Of a DNA stretch of 64,000 nucleotides, positions 56,084-64,000 are shown piece after piece. How positions within the stretch are numbered: the first letter of the stretch is position 1; every line of letters begins with the position of its first letter. The stretch comes from Gracilaria vermiculophylla. Its lineage: Eukaryota > Rhodophyta > Florideophyceae > Gracilariales > Gracilariaceae. The notes under the pieces are model-generated. The model had not been told where the DNA came from and did not search any database. It saw nothing but the letters and a program-made list of their open reading frames with translations. A program made the translations under genes and the position numbers. The stretch covers positions 1,437,506 through 1,501,505 of the forward strand of contig JAHNZQ020000277.1 in the NCBI GenBank assembly GCA_019155205.2. The letters run 5' to 3'.

Positions 56084-56880
56084 ATGGCTCAATGTCCGCC
56101 TCTTTCCAAGGAAAAACAGCTTCAAATCGTTAAGAGTTATACGCCGAGAAACATTCCAACAGTGCTATTGCTAAAAAATTGAAGCGTTCTAGGGTCACAA
56201 TAGCTGCTTTTCTCCAAAATCCGACTCTTTATGGATTAAAACGATCTCCTGGACGCCCTAAGTGTAGTGCAACGCCCCGNNNNNNNNNNNNNNNNNNNNN
56301 NNNNNNNNNNNNNNNNNNNNNNNNNNNNNNNNNNNNNNNNNNNNNNNNNNNNNNNNNNNNNNNNNNNNNNNNNNNNNNNCACGATTTTCGTAAGGAACGT
56401 CATGAATTCTAAACCAGGCACTCCGGTGGAGGCTCTGTAAGGGTCTGAGCAAGCATTTCTAAAAAAGATCAAACGGAAATTGCCTTTATTGAAACGAACA
56501 TGAATGCAGAAAAATATAAAGAAGTTCCATACAACTATTTGCTATCTTTTACTTTATGTTGTCATGAAGAAAATTTCATTTTTCAACAGGATAATGCGCC
56601 CGTATACACTGCATCTTTAATCAAAAATTGGCTACAGGAGTCTGAAGTATCTGATTTAGAATGGCCAGCGCGCTCACCAGATTTGAACCCAATCGAAAAC
56701 GTTTGAGGACCGCTCGCAAGGATGTTTTGTGCGCATGGAAGGCAATTTCAGACAGTTTTTGAACTCAAAAACTGTATTAAAAATTGCTGGAAATCTATAA
56801 CAGTTTCAAATGTGAAAAAGTAATCAGTTCGATGCCAAAACGCTGCATTAGCGTTATACAGCAAAAAGGATGCAAAATAA
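56084..56880 (+). pseudogene. Tc1-type transposase with gap (family 3)
   Basis: The ATG near 56084 starts MAQCPPLSKEKQLQIVKSYT, a helix-turn-helix region. An indel shifts it to a frame reading LKRSRVTIAAFLQNPTLYGL and RSPGRPKCS, the GRPR-like AT-hook before the catalytic core. After the gap come FIFQQDNAPVYTA (second Asp) and EWPARSPDLNPIENV followed by a stop (terminal Glu present). The first Asp lies in or near the gap. The copy is better preserved than those at 36-39 kb. Confidence 0.8.
56280..56379. other. assembly gap of 100 N
   Basis: Exactly 100 consecutive N, the usual placeholder for a gap of unknown length, inside a repetitive transposon. Confidence 0.99.
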
Positions 56881-57109
56881 ACTGTTGATCGTCGCGCAGT
56901 AAAGATTTTTCGTTGATGATCATATGTTTTTGAAACGTTTTTTTGACTTTACTTTTTTCTGAAACCTATTTTTGTAGGCGTACAGTATACATTTGTTCGT
57001 TTTTATGAGATTTCACAGCATGTCGTATGTTTTTGAAACAGTCTGTACATTGAAATTATATGAGAGAATTATATCGTTTCCCTTTTTTTTTATCTCTAAA
57101 ATACTTATC

Positions 57110-57642
57110 ATGTGGTTGACCCCGGCGAAACTGAACCCTGTCCACAACAACCAAGGGGCAATTGTAGCTGTCACATCAATCATAGCAGTCATCATCATTC
57201 AAAAACTATAACATCGTCCCCAGATCCTTGCAAAAACGCTGGAATAACTCTCAACAGCCGCGCTCGCCTGATTACTAGTGACGCGGAATGTACACATTGT
57301 TATGGAGTTTTGTACAATTCTACTGCGGTTCGAGGAGTAGTGCAAAATTCCAGTGGTCCCAAAATCCACAGTCATAATTTCACTTTCTTACCCGTAAACT
57401 GTAGTTTACCCAATGGTGAAAAAGAAGTTACTCTACTTCTGTCCAGTTTCAAACTCGGTATTGGTGCTGACAAGACCCCGCACGTTTCCAAAGAACAAAA
57501 TTATGCGCTATACACGAAAAACATTGATAATGCTGAATGTAAAGCTATCTCGACACCACCGAATCTACACAATTTGCATGAGCAACCAGATTGTAGTACA
57601 GTGGCTCCTAAGGAAATGTGGTGGTGTGGCCTTATGGCATAA
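57110..57642 (+). other. unrecognised open frame
   Basis: About 176 codons are open from near 57112 to TAA-free 57642, but the frame has no ATG at its left end (it begins at GTG). It has Cys-containing patches (SDAECTHCYG, PVNCSLPNGEKE) and potential N-glycosylation sites (NSS, NFT, NCS), which would suit an extracellular protein fragment. No family recognised. It sits directly after a Tc1 element, so a truncated gene is conceivable. Confidence 0.25.
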
Positions 57643-58140
57643 TATCCCTAAGAAGGGCTCGCATTTTATTAGCTGGGCCACGTGGTGCATAATTCCACCC
57701 GCGTGCGCTACAGTATCCTTAAGGAACGGTAGAAGTATTAAGTATTATGTATTTTAGTTAATTTACACAGGTAATTACTACAGTAGTAAGACCTGCCGAT
57801 GCGGGCTCCCGGCTTGATACTTAATCTACCCGTTGAGCTCCACCTCTGGGGAAGTAAAGACATGCACCCTTGAGTCTTCATCTGCCTTTCCGGTTGCAGA
57901 CTCTTGTCGACTATCCTGAGGTTTCTAAGCCGCCGTTCCCCAGGTCGCATCATAGCAGCGCTTGTAGGGGCATTGTCCGCCCAGTGAACCTCACCCTCTG
58001 CTTGGTGTTTGCGGATCGCTTTTCAGAATTCACCCGGCTTGCGACAGCGGATACCGGGGACCACCTTTAGGAACACGCGCCTTTGGAGTCCACAAAAACT
58101 CCTAACAGACGTTGTGATCTACTACCTCGAAAGGAGAACT
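57643..58140 (-). repeat. dispersed repeat, copy 2
   Basis: Homologous to 24785-25260 in the same orientation. The strongest match runs from about 57800 (GGCTCCCGGCTTGAT, CCCGTTGAGCTCCACCTC) to 58130. Minus-strand translation gives WADNAPTSAAMMRPGERRLR, related to the other copy. Confidence 0.6.
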
Positions 58141-58319
58141 GACAGTATCACTCAAATGGTCAGAACCAATATGCCACCAGCCAATCAACAATTGCTCATT
58201 GTCGGAAATAAAAAACCGGTGCGACGTTGGGTCCTCTGAATGGTTGTATGCAAAGGCATCAGTAGAAATTTATTGGCCCAGCAAGAGATTTTACCTCACC
58301 ATGTTACGCTCTTTCAGAA

Positions 58320-59535
58320 ATGACTGCGTTTGATTTCATTTTCTGGATTTTTTGTATGCATCGGTTGCAATTCATCGTGAGCACAATGAACATCCTACTA
58401 GAAAGCAATGGCGTTCGAAAGACATCAGGATGGGAGGTCCTCAAAGTTTTCAAACTTCTAATTTTAATGACTCGTATTGAATTTTCGAACAGACAAGATC
58501 TTTGGAGCATTGAGCCTTTTTTTAAATTCATTCCACAACCTAGTCTTGGGCTTGGTATGTCACGAAGCAGATTTGAATATATTAGAAGTTGCATATGTTT
58601 TAGTGGAAATGGTATGACTAAAGAGCAAGGAGTCGTAAGATGGTCTTTTATAGCCGATTCTGTGAAAGCGGTCAATAATTGTCGCCATTCTTTTGTCACG
58701 TTATCAAACTCTTTATGTTTTGCCGAAGGAATATCAGGCTGGTATGGATTAGAAGGTCATTGGATTGATGTGGGGCTTTTACATTATACTGCATTGGATA
58801 GAAAGCCCGGTAACGGGGTTGAAATGAAAGCTGTTTGTTGTGGATGAAGAGGAACATTGCTGATAGTTGAACTCAATATGGATGCAAATAATTACGAACA
58901 GGATTTTGATTCCGATAATACCCATGGAATGGCTATTCTAGTCCGTTTAGTACAACCGTGGTTTGGATCATATCGTTTGGTATGCGCTAATTCCTTGCTT
59001 GCATCTGTCAACACCATTAAAGCACTCATGAAAAAAGGGGGTGAGATTGACTGGAGTAATCAAAAATGCTTCTCGAGAATTTCCTATGAAACCCTTATCT
59101 GAAATCTCTTTCAGGAACAGAGGCGGTTTTGTTTCTTTGGTTTCAGAAGGAATCGTCCCTAATAGTGACATAATGGCCATGATGTCGATTGATCGAGACA
59201 GAAAGTATTTTATTTCAACCTCGGGCACGGTTAATCCAGAAACTCCTATTGTTAGAAAGAGATAGAGACGAGGGGGAATTATTTCTAAGAAAATGCAATT
59301 TCAGGTTGCAATTCTCGGGCTTGGTGAAGTATACTACTAAATATGTTCAATGATTGATCGCCATAACAGATTCCGACAAAATGATTTAAATCTTGAAAAG
59401 AAAATATGAATGAAAGAGTGGTCATTTCGAGTCATTTGCTCCCTTTTAGCAATTAGCATTGCAGACGCATGGAAACTGTATAATGCAGCAAATGGAAACC
59501 GTATCGTTAGAGGCTTAGGGGTTTCTATCTGATGT
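58320..59535 (+). pseudogene. piggyBac-type transposase, broken
   Basis: The 58320-58847 frame reads LWSIEPFFKFIPQPSLGLGM, then MSRSRFEYIRSCICF, LHYTALDRKPGNGVEMKAVCCG and a TGA. It continues in the same frame at 58857-59030 (VRLVQPWFGSYRLVCANSLLAS), then shifts at an A/G run near 59030-59041 to TGVIKNASREFP and MMSIDRDRKYFISTSGT. Later frames give HNRFRQNDLNLEKK and IADAWKLYNAANGN. This is the DDE_Tnp_1_7 (piggyBac) order. The first catalytic Asp appears as Ala (LCFAEGIS, expected C.DE.M). The second appears as Asn (VCANSLLAS, expected AD.WF.S). TTAA-flanked ends were not found. Confidence 0.78.
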
Positions 59536-59789
59536 GTCTACATTGAACCTTTTTTATTCAGTAAAAATAACATTTTGCCTATTCTTTCTTCCAGTACGCT
59601 TTTCCAGCTCACAATTGTCACCCCTTTTTTACTTGTGGTTTTCGTGGAGAAAGAAATTTCTTTTCTTTTTCTTATACTTAGATACGTTTGTGTTCTTCGT
59701 CTTTTACTGGATAGTTGATTTTGAAATGTTGAGATTGAGATTCATTCCAACTTTTTTGCCCAATACTTTTCCTTTGCACAACTCTTTTT

Positions 59790-60112
59790 CTATTTCTTTT
59801 CTGCTGGACTGAGCTTTTTAAGGCGTTCTGGAGATCGTTGTATTCCACAAAGAGTCGGATTTTCAAGAATCTTAGCAATTGTGGCCCAAGAACGCCACCA
59901 TTTCTGAGCAATAGCACTGTTGAAGGGTTTTCGGCGTTTACCTTGATGATTTGAATATGTTTTTGAAAGGAAAGTGGAGGACCTCAAGCCATTTCTACTG
60001 GAAAGAAGACGGTGTACATATCTGTTTGAAACGATTCTACAAAGACGATGAGCAAACCCTAGCCTATAGAACAGTTATGGAGTACTTTTAAGGGTTAATA
60101 TAATTTCGAAAC
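59790..60112 (-). pseudogene. Tc1 element fragment, 5' end only (family 3-like)
   Basis: On the minus strand an outer repeat (AGTGCGTTTCGAAATTATAT, near 60112) and an inner repeat (GAATCGTTTCAAACAGATATG, near 60045) match the left end of the 55958 element. A transposase start follows (TIAKILENPTLCGIQRSPER). The matching right end is missing. Confidence 0.65.
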
Positions 60113-61322
60113 GCACTCTCCATCATGGTTGAGCATTCATCATGGCTGTTGTTACATGAATTCAAACTAGCTAGTAGCGACAAAGTATGAAATGTAGCCT
60201 ATATCTGATGCCCACACGCTCCAGTAGGCAGCATGCCAGTAGCAAGCATTGCTAGCACTGTGGCCACCTAGATGGTTGGCGGGGAGTCGGAGCTTCCCAT
60301 CAAACTTATAGAGGTGCATGAACTCCTTCCATACTACTAAGGAAAGCTAAGCACCTTCTGCCAAAGTTTCGACCCCTGTGGTTTGTACAATCGACTTGCA
60401 GGTTAGCCTTTTATACCAACAGGTCTCACTGACAGGCCATTGCTACATCCGCTATTATCAACAGGTTGCTGTAAGACTGCTATAAATCGTGTGCTTACAG
60501 CCGTTCCGGTGCTGCGGCTACCATGCTACGTACAATTTGGTATCTTCTTCTTTGTTTAGCTACTGTTGCGCTCCCTAGACTAGTCTCCTTCCCACCTACC
60601 AAAACATCTCCTCGTCCGCCACTTTTAATAGCACATTTTTGTTTCCCGACTTAGAAAGTGAGGAGAACCCCTTGATTTTTTGAAAACGGAAGATCTGAAA
60701 GAAAGGATGACTTCCAGTACCGTTCGGATGCGACAACTGCTGTTAAATAATTTGCGCAAATCCCCAACCTAATCCAACTGGAATCGTCCCTACCGATAAA
60801 GGCGTTAGAACTCGTTTGTTCAAAGTAAAGCACGCCTCTCTCCCTGAAACCCCGAATTTGAAAAAGTTTGAGGATTTGCTGAAAACGTGATTCAATAGGT
60901 TCTTCCCTAATATCCAGCAAGACAGTAAAGAGCCCGTAACTCCACCTTGGCGAAAAGAAAATGCCGGACCGGGCCGTACAGCAGATCCGACAAACAAATC
61001 GTTAACAAAAAAGGAAACAGGGAGTGTCTGGATAGCAGTTCCTCTCTTCAACATCAACGCAATTACGGCCGTATTGGTGAACTGTACCCATCGGGACGAG
61101 ACTGAGAAAATTCCCGCAATTTTCTACCAGTTCATGATACAGGACTCCCGTGCTTATATCGAATAAATGGCAAGAGAATCGTTTCAGGAGCACCAGCTGG
61201 AGCACTTGCAAAAATGCGACCGCAAACTACCTCTTTAACCTTGAGATCACTGTAGGGCCAAATAGGGGACTGGGGGTCTATCCGGCTCACTGAACATACC
61301 GTTCTTTCAATAATCTCGTGTA
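60113..61322. other. stretch without a recognised gene
   Basis: Minus-strand frames at 61057-60743 and 60920-60651 are open for about 100 codons but share no family features. Because a gypsy gag follows on the plus strand, part of this could be its 5' LTR, but no repeat partner lies in the window. Confidence 0.35.
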
Positions 61323-64000
61323 ATGTGCAACTACAAGAGCCAACGAGAAAAAGTGCCGACTTTCACGAAGACGAGGGCCCGGAAATGTACTACCTCCCAC
61401 AAACAACCGGTAGAGCAACGAAGGGGGTCAGAAAAGGTAACCGTAGTGGTTCGTCATACTTGGTGGACGAGCACCAACGAAAGCCAAAAGGAAACAGGAA
61501 GGAAACCAATCGGAAGAAGAAACGAGGCACAGGGTAGGTCTCGGAGACATTTAGTTTCAAATCCGAGACGGGCCCCTCAGCAGACCAAGAAAAAAACTGG
61601 AGACGTAGAAAGCGGGAACACCCTGCTGGCAAGGGAAAACGTCACCGTAAGAGAAAATCCAAACGGCGCGCATGATCAGATTCAGATTTTGATGGTGAAA
61701 ACATGAAGGTACTGCAGCCTTGGTATGACCGATTCACAAATGTTTTCGATTACCGCACCGACAGTTAGCCAATGGCGAAGCTGATGGTGCAAGTGCCTTT
61801 GATGTCAATAAAAATCTAAGTACTCCTTGTCGGCTAACCACAATGGTGTTTGAATAGATTGCTGGCTAAATACATTGCTGCGAGACTGGATTGCTGACTG
61901 GGTGAATACGGGGACTGAGATGACGTGGAGAACGCTGGCACATGGAGGCGGAATAGAATGACACGCAGGAATCGTGAATTTGTGCTCTATCAAAATCTTG
62001 TGAGTGCATGAAACTTTCATGTCTTGTTGTGTCTTGCTGTTGTAAGCATTGTTGAATGGAGGCCAGCACATCTACTTCATGTTAAAATATGATTGGTAGT
62101 GTTGCGTTTCTCTGTTTTGTAGAGACATTTCTGCTCTAACCACGTTTGCGCGACTGAACCACTATAACCAGTTGCGGTGAAGGCATCTCCAAAGTAAATC
62201 CGATTCAGAGCTGACGAACATCCATTGCAGCCTCCCAACGCTTCCTTTGCCCCACTGACTTCCATGAGAAGCCACATATACAGATAAAGCGGAGAAAAAA
62301 TAGCTATGGAGCATATATTCACCCTAGTTTCCAAATTGGAGATACATCCCTCACAGGTGATGATTCAATCACAGTAATAGAATTCCTGCAGCAGTTTAAT
62401 CCTTGGTGTAACCAAAAACGGTTTTTTTTGAGGGCGCTTCTATGTGGGTGTTTCAATTCTACATCAAGGGACCAGCTGGCTTCTTGTTACACGGCAGGAT
62501 GCAAGGGAGCACCATGGTTCTTGAGAAGGATTCTACGGAGATGCTACGCACCTATTCCCAAGTAGTGAAGTATCTCTTGCAAACTTACGTTACCGAAGAA
62601 GTCATCCAAGAAGCTTACGCGGAGGTGTCGGATTGCCACAAAAGTGCTGGATAGACCGGATTGGACTCTGCTAAGAGACTGTTTTCCACTGCCTCTCGGT
62701 GCGGATACGTCTTTATTACCACTTTTTGAAGATAATTTACATCAAAAATTTGGATATTACCATCCGAGCACAGATGCTGAACATTTTTGCAGAACATCGT
62801 CCACTGGATTTTAACGCGCTTGCTCGATATGACCAGGGAATTGATGACACACAACAAACTGTATGAAGCCTACAGATAGCAATCGATGTCACTTCTAAAA
62901 AAAACCGAATTCGAAAATGGTGCTGGCGGTGAATTACTCTTCTACCTCGGAAGGAGGCGTGCCAACCGGTTTAGAGTCTACATCACAAGCAGTCCACGGA
63001 GTCGGCGCAAACGAGTTCCAGATGGCTCGCGTCTCATCCGACTTTTCGTCTACCGTACTCTTTACTCCAGATGTGGTGACGCCACATATTGTACCGCGTT
63101 GCGCTACTCATACGGTTCTCACCATGTCCAATGAGATGAATACGCCAGAATGCAAACAGGCTTTGTACCGCACGGCAACTTCGCAGGCCAGACAAGATTA
63201 GCAAGCCCTACGGATACTTTTGGGTCAGCAGCCTTCAGGGATCTGTCAATGGGTAACTTCAGAGGTTGTTCCGGACAATAAAAGCACCATTTGGATACAG
63301 CATTTTCCAGTGAGACCCATCATCACCACGCAACTCTCCTGCATGCTCGGCAACAATGCCCACAAGAGATGATAGGAATACTAGCGGGCCGAGGGCGGCA
63401 ACCACATGAGATAGTAGCCAACCAGAGAGGACCACCGCAGCTACAGCCACCAAAACATCCGATACGTCACCGTTCTGTATTCTGGGACGCCAAAGCCCCG
63501 GGATAATACACAGAAGGAAAACGGAAAACGGTCGGAAATGAGGCCGCCCCAGACCCAGTACTGGGTGGTGGGGACACAGATCCCCGGAAACCTAGAACGC
63601 ATGGAAACCAAAAGTTTGTTCACGAGACATGGTTGACCGACCAGATGGACCCAGTTTATGTCATGCAAGATGACAATTATAAAGTGTGTACAACACTTTG
63701 GGTGACTTCAACGCAGCTAACTAATACACTTTGTAGCCGCTCTGGACACTGTTACGGGGCCGAATCAGGTCACCAAGAAGCTGGTACATACTGTAACTCT
63801 TCAACAGCTTCAAAACGTGCATCTGCCGATATCTTTTGTAAATGCTATCCCACAGCCGCTCTCGACCATGGGTTCAATTCACCTTCGGGTAGCTGCCCGG
63901 AGTTTAAACGTCCAGACACTTTTGATTGTCATCAACCAACAGGCAAATAACGGTATCCCTGGTAAGTCATGCATCTACCGCAACGTCAAAGTGATTTAAC
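61323..64000 (+). pseudogene. Ty3/gypsy gag and protease, degenerate, continuing off the right edge
   Basis: A basic, Lys/Arg-rich frame (61323-61706) is followed by broken frames. Near 62455-62880 come a capsid-like segment (FYIKGPAGFLLHGRMQGSTM, YLLQTYVTEEVIQEAY) and, after stops, LDSAKRLFSTASRCGYVF and DMTRELMTHNKLYEAYR, the 'F...L..A.R.CG..F' pattern of gypsy gag. Around 63745-63930 one frame gives ALDTVTGPNQVTKKLVHTVT and GSIHLRVAARSLNVQTLLIV, resembling a retropepsin with D-T in place of D-T/S-G. RT would lie outside the window. Confidence 0.5.

Larger units (their letters stand above)
55958..57045 (+). mobile_element. Tc1/mariner element, family 3, with assembly gap
   Basis: TA at 55956-55957 and 57046-57047. 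The outer repeats are CAGTGCGTTTCAAAAACATA and, from the right end, CAGACTGTTTCAAAAACATA. Inner repeats lie at 56039-56061 and, inverted, about 56921-56937. The bipartite layout resembles families 1 and 2. A 100-N gap removes the middle of the transposase, so the real length is unknown. Confidence 0.85.

Noticed and set aside
1..64000. tRNA, rRNA or CRISPR features
   Set aside because: No cloverleaf with proper A and B boxes, no rRNA-like block and no regularly spaced short repeats were seen by eye; a dedicated tRNA scan was not possible.

Overview
This is a eukaryotic nuclear window dominated by decayed transposable elements, with two clear host genes and a few smaller candidates. Three things argue against a prokaryote: LTR retrotransposons with chromodomains, Tc1/mariner and piggyBac DNA transposons, and a SWI/SNF chromatin-remodelling gene. 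Both large host genes are intronless, and one is an AA15-type copper monooxygenase with a signal peptide. Together with the types of retroelement present, this fits a multicellular red alga (Chondrus-like) best. An oomycete is a real alternative and I cannot exclude it from sequence alone.

Layout. 1-2560: minus-strand Ty3/gypsy material, a gag-protease running off the left edge, a candidate LTR, then the integrase tail and chromodomain of another copy. 3172-8623: a complete but degenerate plus-strand Ty3/gypsy chromovirus with 5-bp target duplications GAGAG. 8629-10927: mostly empty, with a faint copia-like trace. 10933-17629: the best preserved element, a Ty3/gypsy with about 1040-bp LTRs, target duplication ATAAC, TATA boxes and one gag-pol frame interrupted by three stop codons. 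17635-24600: degenerate material, including two integrase copies arranged head to head on opposite strands. 25679-36000: a Ty3/gypsy chromodomain element split inside its integrase by a complete Ty1/copia element (29421-35080, target duplication AAAAG). 36238-39213: two Tc1/mariner-type elements.

The host-gene island lies between 39.2 and 52 kb. It holds a SNF5/SMARCB1-like gene (39970-42354, minus), an unrecognised broken gene (43086-43950, minus) and an AA15-like LPMO gene (46869-48194, minus), with long non-coding stretches between them. A small secreted cysteine-containing protein is predicted just beyond it (53680-54006, minus). Copies of one Tc1 family, both 1279 bp and in opposite orientations, bracket this island (36238-37516 and 52088-53366).

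The right end (55.9-64 kb) holds another Tc1 element interrupted by a 100-N assembly gap, a second copy of a dispersed repeat also seen near 25 kb, a broken piggyBac transposase, a Tc1 fragment and the gag-protease part of a further Ty3/gypsy element that runs off the right edge.

The transposons show no functional link to the host genes. I found no CRISPR array, rRNA or tRNA gene, and no clear new biological system. The most unusual points are the gag start codon and primer-binding site overlapping the LTR boundary, the nested insertion whose host frame closes exactly, the SNF5 protein with an added helix-turn-helix-like region, and the broken minus-strand gene at 43-44 kb.
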